DNA of 64,000 nucleotides, taken from the NCBI GenBank assembly GCA_024231975.1, contig JAAEQB010000013.1, forward strand, positions 174,994-238,993, in the 5' to 3' direction. The notes beneath the pieces are model-generated. The model was not told the DNA's origin and did no database searches. It saw nothing but the letters and a program-made list of their open reading frames with translations. The stretch's first letter is position 1, and each line of letters begins with the position of its first letter. This document shows, one piece after another, positions 51,242 through 59,359 of this stretch. The stretch comes from Allobosea sp. (GTDB lineage Bacteria > Pseudomonadota > Alphaproteobacteria > Rhizobiales > Beijerinckiaceae). A program made the translations under genes and the position numbers.

Positions 51242-51338
51242 CTGAGACCTTCGAACTGGACGAACCGGCAAAAGAGAACCGGACGGTCTCATAACTGAGG
51301 TGGCGGGGCGGTGGAAGCGCTGTCTGCCGAAATCCTGT

Positions 51339-52262
51339 TCAGGCGTCCCGGCCGGCCCGCGCCTTCATCAGCGCGGTCAGCTCGGCATCCTCCGCGGGCA
51401 TCTCGATGTCGATAGAGACGAGGAGGTCGCCCTGCTCGCCTTTCTTGGCACCGGGCAGCCCCTTGCCGCGCAGGCGGAACTGGCGCGCCGTGCCGGTCAA
51501 CGGCGGCACCTTCATCTCGACGGCGCCCGACAGCGTCGGCACGTGGATCGGCCCGCCCAATACCGCCGTCGCCAGCGGCACCGCGACGCGCGCACGCAGA
51601 TTGCTGCCGTCGACGGTGAAGCGCGGATCGGGCTTCACCTTGATCGTCATCAGGACGTCGCCGGCCTCGCCGGTGAGCGGATGGGTCTGGCCGAGGCCGC
51701 GCAGGCGCATGACCTTGCCGTCGGCGACCCCCTCGGGAATCGTCACCTCGACCTCGCGCCCGCCGGGCAGCTTCACCCGGCGCGTGCCGCCATTGACCGC
51801 CTCGGCCAGCCCGACTTCCAGGGTGAAGCTCTGCTCCGGCGGCTTCTGCGGCTGGCTCTGCCGGCCGCGCCCGCCGCCGCGCCTGGCAGCCTCGCCGAAG
51901 AGCGAGCCGAAGATGTCGGCCGGATCGAAGCCCGGATCGCCACCACGGCCGGGTCCGCCGCCGTCGAAATGGAAGTCGAAGCCGCCATGCTGCGCGCCGC
52001 GGCGCCCGCCGCCCATGCCCTCGAAACCGGAGAAGCGCGGCTTGCCCTCGGCGTCGATCTCGCCGCGGTCGAACTGCTTGCGCTTGTCGGCGTCGCCGAG
52101 GACCTCATAGGCGGTGTTCAGCTCGGAGAATTTCTCCTGCGCCTTCGGGTCGCCCTGGTTGCGGTCGGGGTGCAGGTCCTTGGCGCGGCGGCGATAAGCC
52201 TTCTTGATCTCGGCCTCGTCGGCCGATTTCGCCACGCCCAGAACCTGATACGGGTCACGCAT
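51339..52262 (-). CDS. DnaJ/CbpA-like co-chaperone
   Basis: The 307-residue protein has an N-terminal J domain with the H-P-D motif (KDLHPDRNQGDPKAQEKFSE), a glycine-rich linker (residues about 80-130) and a DnaJ C-terminal substrate-binding domain. The cysteine-rich zinc domain of true DnaJ is missing, so it is the CbpA/class II type. It stimulates an Hsp70 partner. Upstream, on the same strand, is the surface lipoprotein gene; this order is common in Hyphomicrobiales. Confidence 0.93.
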   Translation of the reverse strand: MRDPYQVLGVAKSADEAEIKKAYRRRAKDLHPDRNQGDPKAQEKFSELNTAYEVLGDADKRKQFDRGEIDAEGKPRFSGFEGMGGGRRGAQHGGFDFHFDGGGPGRGGDPGFDPADIFGSLFGEAARRGGGRGRQSQPQKPPEQSFTLEVGLAEAVNGGTRRVKLPGGREVEVTIPEGVADGKVMRLRGLGQTHPLTGEAGDVLMTIKVKPDPRFTVDGSNLRARVAVPLATAVLGGPIHVPTLSGAVEMKVPPLTGTARQFRLRGKGLPGAKKGEQGDLLVSIDIEMPAEDAELTALMKARAGRDA

Positions 52263-52346
52263 TCAAACACACCCCCGGAGGACTCGTATTCCGGCGTACC
52301 GGAACCGCATCCTAGATGGGAAGACTGTGGCGCAGTTGCAACAGCC

Positions 52347-52886
52347 TCAGGCTGCGCCTTTCCAGGGTTTTGCGTCTTGGACGACCCATTCGCCGCCCGA
52401 GGGCCGGCAGGCGGTGCCCTGCAGCCTCACCGGGCCGGTCTGCAGGCTCATCGAGGCCAGGAAGGCGCGGCAGATCTCGTCCGATTTCAGGAACGGCCCG
52501 CCAACCGGGGTGAAGGTGCCCTTCATGCCGCTCTGCGCATTGTCCCAGGAGACCGGCGCGCCATTGCCCTGCGGGTCGAGCGCCAGCGCCATCGCGCCTT
52601 CCGCCCGGCGCCAGTCCTCGGGACCGAGATCGGGCGCCAGCCCGGCGAGCGGGCTCTTGCCCTCGACGGCACGTGCCGGCAGCACCGAGGCGGTGGTCAT
52701 CGCGACCTCGTCCTCGGCCTTGCTCGACAAACCCATGATCGGGAAGGAGATCGAGCAGCCCGCCGAGGCCAGCCCGAGCAGGAGCACGCCGATTAGCGAT
52801 GCCCCCGACGCAAGGGGACTGCGCTCACGCTGCCTCTGGCTCCGCTGCGCGCGGGGCTTATATATGACTGCCAACTCAGACCACAT
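52347..52886 (-). CDS. RT0821/Lpp0805-like surface lipoprotein
   Basis: The 179-residue product has a hydrophobic stretch ending in a lipobox (GVLLLGLASAGC) and a mature part resembling the RT0821/Lpp0805 surface protein family, with DWRRAEGAMALALDPQGNGA and EICRAFLASMSLQTGPVRLQ. The ATG at 52886 leaves 22 basic residues before the hydrophobic core, longer than usual; the true start may be lower, but no better codon is evident. It diverges from pdxH with 50 bases between. Confidence 0.75.
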   Translation of the reverse strand: MWSELAVIYKPRAQRSQRQRERSPLASGASLIGVLLLGLASAGCSISFPIMGLSSKAEDEVAMTTASVLPARAVEGKSPLAGLAPDLGPEDWRRAEGAMALALDPQGNGAPVSWDNAQSGMKGTFTPVGGPFLKSDEICRAFLASMSLQTGPVRLQGTACRPSGGEWVVQDAKPWKGAA

Positions 52887-52936
52887 TACGGATCGCGCTC
52901 GCCCAACGCTTCCTGAACCTATCGAGGACTAAGCAC

Positions 52937-53551
52937 GTGAATGCGTTAATGAGCGGTGACTTCACCGAAGCGAGTGAGCCTTTCGCCCTGTTCGAGAGCT
53001 GGCTGGAGGAGGCCAAGGCCTCGGAGCCGAACGACCCCAACGGCATGGCGCTCTCGACGGTCGACGCCGACGGCCTGCCCAACTCCCGCATGGTCCTGCT
53101 CAACGGCCGCAGCCCCGAGGGCTTCGTCTTCTACACCAACACCCAGAGCCAGAAGGGCGAGGAGCTGGCCGGCCAGCCCAAGGCGGCCGCGCTGTTCCAT
53201 TGGAAGAGCCTGCGCCGGCAGGTCCGCATCCGCGGCCCGGTCAACCGTGTCAGCGACGCCGAGGCCGACGCCTATTTCCAGTCGCGTCCGCGCGACAGCC
53301 GCATCGGTGCCTGGGCCTCGCAGCAGTCACGGCCGCTGGAGAGCCGGTTCGCCCTTGAGAAGGCGGTGGCGAGCTATGCGCTGAAGTTCGGCGTCGGCGA
53401 GGTGCCGCGCCCGCCGCACTGGACCGGCTTTCGCATCGCCCCGGTCTACATGGAGTTCTGGCGCGACGGCGCCTTCCGCCTGCACGATCGCATCGTCTTC
53501 CGTCGCGCCACACCGGGTGATGCCTGGACGAAGGCGCGGCTCTACCCCTGA
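52937..53551 (+). CDS. pdxH: Pyridoxamine 5'-phosphate oxidase PdxH
   Basis: PdxH makes pyridoxal 5'-phosphate with FMN and oxygen. The 204-residue enzyme has MALSTVDADGLPNSRMVLLN, EGFVFYTNTQSQKGEELAGQ for FMN binding and the C-terminal EFWRDGAFRLHDRIVF. It starts with GTG after a GAGGA site; an ATG 12 bases later is a second option. The SDR gene starts 13 bases after the stop, so they form one operon. Confidence 0.96.
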   Translation: MNALMSGDFTEASEPFALFESWLEEAKASEPNDPNGMALSTVDADGLPNSRMVLLNGRSPEGFVFYTNTQSQKGEELAGQPKAAALFHWKSLRRQVRIRGPVNRVSDAEADAYFQSRPRDSRIGAWASQQSRPLESRFALEKAVASYALKFGVGEVPRPPHWTGFRIAPVYMEFWRDGAFRLHDRIVFRRATPGDAWTKARLYP

Positions 53552-53564
53552 GGATCGCCCCGCC

Positions 53565-54341
53565 ATGGCCATGCCCAAGTTCGACTTCCCGAAGACGGAG
53601 CCCGGCAAGCGCCCGGTCATGCTGCTGACCGGGGCCAGCCGCGGCATCGGCCACGCCACCGTGATGCAGTTCGCCATGGCCGGCTGGCGCATCCTGTCCT
53701 GCTCGCGCCAGGCTTTCTCGGACAAATGCCCCTGGCCGTCGGGCGCGGACGACCATGTCCAGATCGATCTCGGCGATCCCGAGGACACGATGCGCGGCAT
53801 CGCCGAGATTAAGAAGCGCCTCGCCGCCGAGGGCGGCAAGCTCAACGCGCTGGTCAACAATGCCGGCATCTCGCCGAAGGGGCCGAAGGGCGGCCGGCTA
53901 GGGGCGGCCACGACCTCGTTCAACGACTGGCACCAGGTCTTCCAGGTCAATTTCTTCGCGCCGATCATGCTGGCGCGCGGCCTGCTCGACGAGCTGACCG
54001 CCGCCAAGGGCGCGATCGTCAACGTCACCTCGATCGCCGGCTCGCGCGTCCATCCCTTCGCCGGGGCGGCCTATGCGACCTCGAAGGCGGCGCTCGCCAG
54101 CCTGACCCGCGAGATGGCCGCCGATTTCGGCCCGCTCGGCATCCGCGTCAACGCGATCTCGCCGGGCGAGATCGACACGGCCATCCTCTCCCCCGGCACC
54201 GACAAGATCGTCGAGAAGCTGCCGATGCAGCGCCTCGGCAGGACCGAGGAGGTCGCCAGGGCGATCCATTTCCTCTGCACCGACGCGTCGAGCTACGTCA
54301 CCGGCGCCGAGCTCCACATCAATGGCGGGCAGCACGTGTGA
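53565..54341 (+). CDS. SDR-family oxidoreductase
   Basis: The 258-residue protein has the cofactor motif LTGASRGIGHATV, NNAGISPKGPKGG, catalytic serine in VNVTSIAGSRVHP and Y-x-x-x-K in AAYATSKAALASL. It ends with AELHINGGQHV. The ATG at 53565 after a GAGGA site is preferred. The substrate is unknown. It is coupled to the Nudix gene by a 4-base overlap. Confidence 0.9.
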   Translation: MAMPKFDFPKTEPGKRPVMLLTGASRGIGHATVMQFAMAGWRILSCSRQAFSDKCPWPSGADDHVQIDLGDPEDTMRGIAEIKKRLAAEGGKLNALVNNAGISPKGPKGGRLGAATTSFNDWHQVFQVNFFAPIMLARGLLDELTAAKGAIVNVTSIAGSRVHPFAGAAYATSKAALASLTREMAADFGPLGIRVNAISPGEIDTAILSPGTDKIVEKLPMQRLGRTEEVARAIHFLCTDASSYVTGAELHINGGQHV

Positions 54342-54820
54342 GCGGTCAGGACAACGGTCAGGTCATTCGGTTCCCGAACCCCGCCCGCGCCGCGGCGCGC
54401 CCGGTGCTCGCCGCCTCGGTCGCCGTCTTCCGCGACGGCAAGGTCCTGCTGGCGACACGGACCCAGCCGCCGGCCGACCAGCTCTGGTCCCTGCCCGGCG
54501 GCAAGGTCGAGGCCGGCGAGAGCCTGGAGGAAGCGGCGCTGCGCGAATTGGTGGAGGAGGTCGGCGTCACCGCCCGGATCATCGGCTTCAACCGCCATGT
54601 CGAGATCGTCGGTCGCGATCCCAAGGGCGCGGTGACCCATCATTTCGTCATCGCCTCCTTCGTCGGACAATGGCTTTCGGGCGAGCCCAGGCCCGGTCCC
54701 GAGGCCGGGGCGGTCAAATGGGTCGATCCACTGAAGCTCGGCGGCCTGCCGACGACGCGCGAGCTCGGCGACGTGCTTCGCCGCGCCGCTGCCATTGTCG
54801 CCGGTGACACTGGCGCATGA
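54338..54820 (+). CDS. Nudix hydrolase
   Basis: The 160-residue protein has a complete Nudix box, G-x5-E-x7-R-E-L-x-E-E-x-G, in GGKVEAGESLEEAALRELVE followed by EVG. It hydrolyses nucleoside-diphosphate-linked compounds; the sequence does not tell which. It starts with GTG overlapping the SDR stop and overlaps the next gene by 4 bases. Confidence 0.92.
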   Translation: MSGQDNGQVIRFPNPARAAARPVLAASVAVFRDGKVLLATRTQPPADQLWSLPGGKVEAGESLEEAALRELVEEVGVTARIIGFNRHVEIVGRDPKGAVTHHFVIASFVGQWLSGEPRPGPEAGAVKWVDPLKLGGLPTTRELGDVLRRAAAIVAGDTGA

Positions 54821-55257
54821 CGAAAAGCCCGCTCGCAGCCCTGATGCTCGCCGTACTGGCCGCGAGCCCGCAGGCGCTGCTGGCCCAGACGCGGCGGCCG
54901 GCCCCGCCGCAACAGCAGCGCCCGGCCGAGCCGGCTCCGGAGCCTGAATCACCTGCCCCGCCCTATGAGCCGCAATTGCTGCAGCTCGCCGAGATCATCG
55001 GCTCGCTCGCCTATCTGCGCACGCTCTGCGAGACCCGCGAGGCGCAGGATTGGCGCGAACGCATGGCGACGCTGCTCGAGTCGGAAGGGCGCTCGCCGCA
55101 GCGGCGCGAGCGGCTGGCGAGCGCCTATAACCGCGGCTACCGCGCCTATTCGGCGACGCACCGCACCTGCGGTGACGGCTCGCAGGAGGCCTCCGCTCGG
55201 CTCGCCCAGGAAGGCGAGAAGCTCGCCAAGGCATTGGCGAGCCGCTTCGGCGGCTGA
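54817..55257 (+). CDS. TIGR02301-family periplasmic protein
   Basis: The 146-residue protein has a signal peptide ending ALLA-QT, a proline-rich linker (RPAPPQQQRPAEPAPEPESP) and a helical domain LLQLAEIIGSLAYLRTLCET with two cysteines. This is the TIGR02301 pattern, found in Hyphomicrobiales without a known role. It is the last gene of the pdxH-SDR-Nudix run. From 55258 to 55549 I see no gene. Confidence 0.8.
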   Translation: MTKSPLAALMLAVLAASPQALLAQTRRPAPPQQQRPAEPAPEPESPAPPYEPQLLQLAEIIGSLAYLRTLCETREAQDWRERMATLLESEGRSPQRRERLASAYNRGYRAYSATHRTCGDGSQEASARLAQEGEKLAKALASRFGG

Positions 55258-55549
55258 CGCAGCCGCCCGCGAAACCAGTTGCCCGCTTTCGGGACAATCC
55301 AGGGCTCTGACAACGGGTTAGACCGCCGTTCTGCCTGGGACAGAACCTGCGGCGATCCAGTTCCGGCACGGGCTTGCGCCATTCTTAGGCAGAATTGTCC
55401 CCCGCGAATTAACCTTTCTTAAAGACCATGATGGCGCCCGGCGGCTGTGGATCGTATCCTTACCGGGCAAATCAGCGGAATGGTCGCGATCCTATGCGCG
55501 CCTGTTCCGTCCGACAGGTTCCCTTTCGACGCCGGATACCGCTGCCTTC

Positions 55550-55819
55550 ATGTCCGCTCTCTCCGACGACCTGCCGCTCGACCCGACCCTCGCCGAGGAC
55601 GTCAAGGACGCCCGGCGCGTCGCCTATTGCTATCTCGAGGACGCCTTCGCCGAGGCGCGCCAGGACGGGCTCGATTCCGACGCGCTCGCCCATGCCGCTT
55701 TGTTTGCGGCGATGCGCACGCTGGTCGAGACCTATGGCGAGGAGGCGACCGCCGTCTTCGCCGAGGCCCTGCCCGAAAAGATCCGCTGCGGCAACTTCAC
55801 CACCGGCACGCGGCATTAA
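55550..55819 (+). CDS. Small conserved-looking protein
   Basis: The 89-residue acidic protein reads LAEDVKDARRVAYCYLEDAF and LAHAALFAAMRTLVETYGEE, mostly helical, with no membrane segment or signal. The family is not known to me. Codon pattern and composition look coding. A family B repeat follows 2 bases after the stop codon. Confidence 0.6.
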   Translation: MSALSDDLPLDPTLAEDVKDARRVAYCYLEDAFAEARQDGLDSDALAHAALFAAMRTLVETYGEEATAVFAEALPEKIRCGNFTTGTRH

Positions 55820-55820
55820 G

Positions 55821-55914
55821 CGTCATGCTCGGGCTTGACCCGAGCATCTCAGAAACCAGCGCCTTCTCGTCCTGAGATTCCCAGCTCTTCGCTGCGCTCC
55901 GGCCGCGAATGACG
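55821..55914. repeat. Intergenic palindromic repeat, family B, copy 1
   Basis: The element starts CGTCATGCTCGGGCTTGACC and ends GGCCGCGAATGACG. A 94-base copy of the same length in reverse orientation is at 61489-61582. Confidence 0.85.
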
Positions 55915-55924
55915 ACCAGCGCCT

Positions 55925-57199
55925 TCAACCCGCCGCCTGCGCCTTTCGCGCCGTCTCCGCCCGGCCGAGCAGCAAGTCACGCTCGCGCCGGTTGCGGGTC
56001 ATGCCGGCGGCGCGGGTGAACTCGGCTTCCGCCTCGCCATGCCGGCCGAGCTTGACCAGGAAATCGGCGCGCACGCTCGGCAGCAGATGGTAGTTCTTCA
56101 GCGCCGGCGCTGAGGCGAGCGCATCGACCAGCACCAGCCCGGCCGCCGGCCCCTCCGCCATCGAGACCGCAACGGCGCGGTTGAGCTCGATCACCGGCGA
56201 GGGCGTCAGCGCACCCAGCGCACCATAGAGCGCAGCGATCCTGCGCCAGTCGGTCTCATCGGCGGTATTGGCGCGGGCATGGCAGGCGGCGAGCTCGGCC
56301 TGCAGGACATAAGGGCTCGGCGTAGCGGAAAGCCTGCGCGCCGTCTCCAGCGCCTTGAGGCCGTGATTGATCAGCAGCCGGTCCCAGCGCGCCCGGTTCT
56401 GGTCGAGCAGCAGCACCGGCTCGCCATCGGGCCCGATCCGGGCGCGCAGGCGCGAGGCCTGCAACTCCATCAGCGCGACGAGCCCGTGCACCTCCGGCTC
56501 CTGCGGCGCGAGGCCGGCGAGGATGCGCCCGAGCCGCATCGCCTCCTGGCAGAGGGCCGGGCGGACCCAGTCCTCGCCCCCGGTCGCGGCATAGCCTTCG
56601 TTGAAGATCAGGTAGACCACCTCCAGCACCGAGGCGAGGCGGTTCGCCAGCTCGGGCCCATGCGGCACCTCATAGGGCACCTTGGCCTCGGCCAGCGCCT
56701 TCTTCGCCCGGACCAGGCGTTGCGCCATGGTCGGCTCAGGCACCAGGAAGGCGCGGGCGATTTCCTCGGTGGTGAGGCCGCCGATCAGGCGCAGCGTCAG
56801 CGCCAGGCGCGCCTCGACCGAGAGTACGGGGTGGCAGGCGGTGAAGATCAGGCGCAGCAGGTCGTCGCCGAGCTCGTCGTCGAGCGCGTCCTCGATCCCG
56901 GCGATCGGATCGTCTTCCTCGTCGAGGTCGCGGCCGATCTCCTCATGCTTGCGCTGCAGCATCCTGGCGCGCCGGAGGCCGTCGAGCGCGCGGTGCTTGG
57001 CGGCCTGCATCAGCCAGGCGCCGGGATTGCGCGGCACACCGTCGTCCGGCCATTGCTGGAGCGCGGCGACGAGCGCGTCCTGCGCCAGCTCCTCGGCCCG
57101 GCCGACGTCGCGGGTGACGCGGGCGAGGCCCGCGATCAGCCGGGGAGCCTCGATCCGGAAGACCGCCTCGATGGCGCGGTGTGCATCGCTTGCCGTCAT
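55925..57199 (-). CDS. ECF42-type RNA polymerase sigma factor
   Basis: The 424-residue protein has sigma region 2 (RAEELAQDALVAALQQWPDD, PGAWLMQAAKHRALDGLRRA), sigma region 4 (LIGGLTTEEIARAFLVPEPT, MAQRLVRAKKALAEAKVPYE) and an extra C-terminal half of about 230 residues with TPR-like helices (LPSVRADFLVKLGRHGEAEA). This long form fits the ECF42 group, whose C-terminal extension is needed for activity and which is linked to DGPF-domain proteins. Two such genes lie immediately upstream on the same strand, so the assignment is well supported. No anti-sigma gene is nearby. Confidence 0.9.
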   Translation of the reverse strand: MTASDAHRAIEAVFRIEAPRLIAGLARVTRDVGRAEELAQDALVAALQQWPDDGVPRNPGAWLMQAAKHRALDGLRRARMLQRKHEEIGRDLDEEDDPIAGIEDALDDELGDDLLRLIFTACHPVLSVEARLALTLRLIGGLTTEEIARAFLVPEPTMAQRLVRAKKALAEAKVPYEVPHGPELANRLASVLEVVYLIFNEGYAATGGEDWVRPALCQEAMRLGRILAGLAPQEPEVHGLVALMELQASRLRARIGPDGEPVLLLDQNRARWDRLLINHGLKALETARRLSATPSPYVLQAELAACHARANTADETDWRRIAALYGALGALTPSPVIELNRAVAVSMAEGPAAGLVLVDALASAPALKNYHLLPSVRADFLVKLGRHGEAEAEFTRAAGMTRNRRERDLLLGRAETARKAQAAG

Positions 57200-57241
57200 G
57201 GCCTGCGATACACACCATCAGCATGGAGGCTGGCAAGCGGC

Positions 57242-57658
57242 TCAGCCGACCTCGCCCTTCAGCCGATCCCAGGTTGCCGCCGCCTCGGGCGAGACCGCAT
57301 CGCCGAAATCGGCGATGTCCACGACCGGGCGGATCTCGATCTCGGACGGGCCGGGCATCGGATTGGGGCAGCGCTTGACCCAGGCGATGGCTTCGTCGAG
57401 CGACTTGCACTCCCAGATCCAATAGCCGGCGACCAGTTCCTTGGTCTCGGCGAAGGGGCCGTCGACGACGGAGCGCTGGGCACCGTCGAACTGGACACGC
57501 GCGCCCTTCGCGCTCGGCTGCAGCCCGTCGCCGCCCTTCATGATGCCGGCTTTCACCAGCTCTTCGTTGTAGGCCATCATCGCATCGACCAGCTCGCGGG
57601 TCGGCGGGGCGCCAGCTTCGCTATCCTTGGTCGCCTTGACCAGAACCATGAAACGCAT
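57242..57658 (-). CDS. DGPF-domain (YCII-related) protein, copy 2
   Basis: The 138-residue protein has the DGPF motif in VVDGPFAETKELVAGYWIWE and starts MRFMVLVKATKDSEAGAPPT. YCII-related proteins are small ferredoxin-like-fold proteins thought to be enzymes, function unsettled. It precedes the sigma factor gene by 42 bases. Its upstream block ACAGGAGAAGACCG also precedes the other DGPF gene, so the pair probably arose by duplication. Confidence 0.9.
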   Translation of the reverse strand: MRFMVLVKATKDSEAGAPPTRELVDAMMAYNEELVKAGIMKGGDGLQPSAKGARVQFDGAQRSVVDGPFAETKELVAGYWIWECKSLDEAIAWVKRCPNPMPGPSEIEIRPVVDIADFGDAVSPEAAATWDRLKGEVG

Positions 57659-57716
57659 CGGTCTTCTCCTGTATGGTTTGGTGGGTTGTTCTACGAAACG
57701 CTGCTCGCCCCAGTGC

Positions 57717-57876
57717 CTCCCTTCCCCCTCGCGGGGAAGGGTATGGGGATGGGGGGCGAACGGCTGGGTGAGCGGGAGCTTGTAGAAGCGGATCGGCCCG
57801 GTTTCCCGCGTCCTCGCTTCGACTTTACGCCCCCCACCCCTTCCCCTCCCCACAAGGGGGAGGGGTTTCCCGCGCC
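57717..57876. repeat. Intergenic repeat, family D, copy 2
   Basis: Shares GCGGGGAAGGG, GATGGGGGGCGAA, GTAGAAGCGGA, CCCCTCCCCACAAGGGGGAG and the end GGGTTTCCCGCGC with the element at 19412. It separates the two DGPF genes. Confidence 0.75.
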
Positions 57877-57886
57877 TCTCACTCGA

Positions 57887-58309
57887 TCAGCCGGCGAGCT
57901 TCGCCGACTCCGCCCGCACGCGCTCTTCCTGCTCGCGCAGCTCCGGCGTCAGCACCTCGCCGAAATCCTCCATCGCGAAGATCGGACGCAGCTCGATCTC
58001 GGTGCCGCCGTCGAAGGGCGCGCGCTTCAGCCATTCGACGGCCTCGTCGAAGGAGCGGACCTGCCAGATCCAGAAGCCGGCGAGCAGCTCCTTGGTCTCG
58101 GCGAAGGGTCCATCAGTGAGCGTCCGCTTTGCGCCGTCAAAGCGCATGCGCAGCCCCTTCGAGCTCGGATGCAGCCCGTCCATCGCCAGCAGCACGCCGG
58201 CCTTCACCAGTTCCTCGTTATAGGCCCCCATCCTGGTGAGGAGGTCCTCGTCCGGCATCACGCCGGCTTCGCTGTCCTTGTTGGCCTTGACCAGAACCAT
58301 CACGCGCAT
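57887..58309 (-). CDS. DGPF-domain (YCII-related) protein, copy 1
   Basis: The 140-residue protein reads MRVMVLVKANKDSEAGVMPD and TLTDGPFAETKELLAGFWIW, clearly homologous to the protein at 57242. Between the two genes lies only a repeat element. A TGTCGA-N17-CGACGTGA promoter-like element sits 71-101 bases upstream of its start, and the same element precedes the DHFR-like gene, so it is probably part of the sigma factor's regulon. Confidence 0.9.
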   Translation of the reverse strand: MRVMVLVKANKDSEAGVMPDEDLLTRMGAYNEELVKAGVLLAMDGLHPSSKGLRMRFDGAKRTLTDGPFAETKELLAGFWIWQVRSFDEAVEWLKRAPFDGGTEIELRPIFAMEDFGEVLTPELREQEERVRAESAKLAG

Positions 58310-58379
58310 CGGTCTTCTCCTGTCTTTTGAGGGTTGGTTTCGCTTCGCTGTGGGGCGGGAGAAATCCCGCCCTCTGTTG

Positions 58380-58410
58380 TCACGTCGAACGAGGCAGCCC
58401 TCGATCGACA
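58380..58410 (-). promoter_or_regulatory. Candidate ECF42 promoter before DGPF copy 1
   Basis: On the minus strand TGTCGA, 17 bases, then CGACGTGA. ECF42 promoters are described with a conserved TGTCGA -35 box and a CGA-containing -10 box. It lies in the gap between the DHFR-like stop codon and the DGPF start. The element at 59182 has identical boxes and spacing. Confidence 0.65.
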
Positions 58411-58426
58411 GGCCCCGAAACTTTTT

Positions 58427-59089
58427 TCAGCCCCTGGCCGAATATTTTTCGCGGCGAGCGATTTCGGCCGCGCTCGGCTCGGCGAACTCGAACGAGCCGG
58501 TGGTGACCTCGCCCTCGCGGCGATAGGTCGCCATGAGCACACCCGTGCTCGACGCGCTGCTCTCGACCAGCTTGAAGGCGGAAGGCATCGCGCCCTTGCC
58601 GAACAGCCGCTTGCCCTTGCCGAGCACGACCGGGAAGGTCAGCAGCGTGATCTCGTCGATCAGGTCCTTGGCGAGCAGCGCCTGGATCAGCTCGCTCGAG
58701 CCCTGCAGCAGGAGCTTGCACCCATCCTGGCGCTTCAGCGCCGCGACTTCGGCGGCAGGGTCGCCACGCAGCGCGACGCTGTTCTGCCAGCTCAGCGTCT
58801 GCGGCTCCGAGGTCGCGACATATTTGGTGATGGCGTTGAACTTGACCGCGATCGGGTCGTCGCCGGCATAGGGCCAGTGCGCCGCGAAGATGTCGTAGGT
58901 CCGACGGCCGAGCAGCAGGTCGAATTCGTCGGACAGCGCCTTGTCCATGACCTTGCCCATCGCCTCGTCCCAGTAATGGAAGGTCCAGCCGCCATGGCTG
59001 AAACCGCCCTGCGGATCCTCATGCGGGCCGCCCGGCGCCTGCATGACGCCATCGAGGGACACGAAGGTGGCGGCAACGACTTGTCTCAT
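58427..59089 (-). CDS. Dihydrofolate-reductase-fold (RibD C-terminal-like) protein
   Basis: The 220-residue protein starts MRQVVAATFVSLDGVMQAPG with the family motif, continues LLLGRRTYDIFAAHWPYAGD and has LLTFPVVLGKGKRLF. This group of DHFR-like reductases is common beside ECF42 sigma and DGPF genes; the substrate is unknown. The ATG at 59089 has a GGAG site; a longer frame runs into the promoter region. It is the first gene of the run that ends with the sigma factor gene. Confidence 0.88.
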   Translation of the reverse strand: MRQVVAATFVSLDGVMQAPGGPHEDPQGGFSHGGWTFHYWDEAMGKVMDKALSDEFDLLLGRRTYDIFAAHWPYAGDDPIAVKFNAITKYVATSEPQTLSWQNSVALRGDPAAEVAALKRQDGCKLLLQGSSELIQALLAKDLIDEITLLTFPVVLGKGKRLFGKGAMPSAFKLVESSASSTGVLMATYRREGEVTTGSFEFAEPSAAEIARREKYSARG

Positions 59090-59181
59090 GATCTTTCTCC
59101 CAATCGAAAAGGAGCGCACTGGCTCCGCGAAGGCCGGAGCGCCACGGCCGGGCTCTCCGCCCATTCCGCTGCTCCTTGCCT

Positions 59182-59212
59182 TCACGTCGAACGGCCGATC
59201 GCCGGATCGACA
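59182..59212 (-). promoter_or_regulatory. Candidate ECF42 promoter before the DHFR-like gene
   Basis: TGTCGA, 17 bases, then CGACGTGA on the minus strand, the same boxes and spacing as at 58380. It lies about 93 bases before the start codon at 59089. Two identical elements before two genes of one sigma-factor cluster make chance unlikely. Confidence 0.65.
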
Positions 59213-59359
59213 GCTCCTCGAAAAAATTTTCGCAGGCGGGCGGCGGCACCTGCTTCCTGAGTCCATCGCTGCGTCGGTTGAGCCTTACGCCGAAGCACCC
59301 TAACTATCGGGGCGAACGGCGCCCCAAGCCGAAACAGTGATCGCTCAGAGAGCCCCGCC

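Noticed and set aside
56279..58330. Plus-strand open frame of 683 codons across the sigma factor and DGPF genes
   Set aside because: It spans several real minus-strand genes and a repeat, with no sensible protein features.
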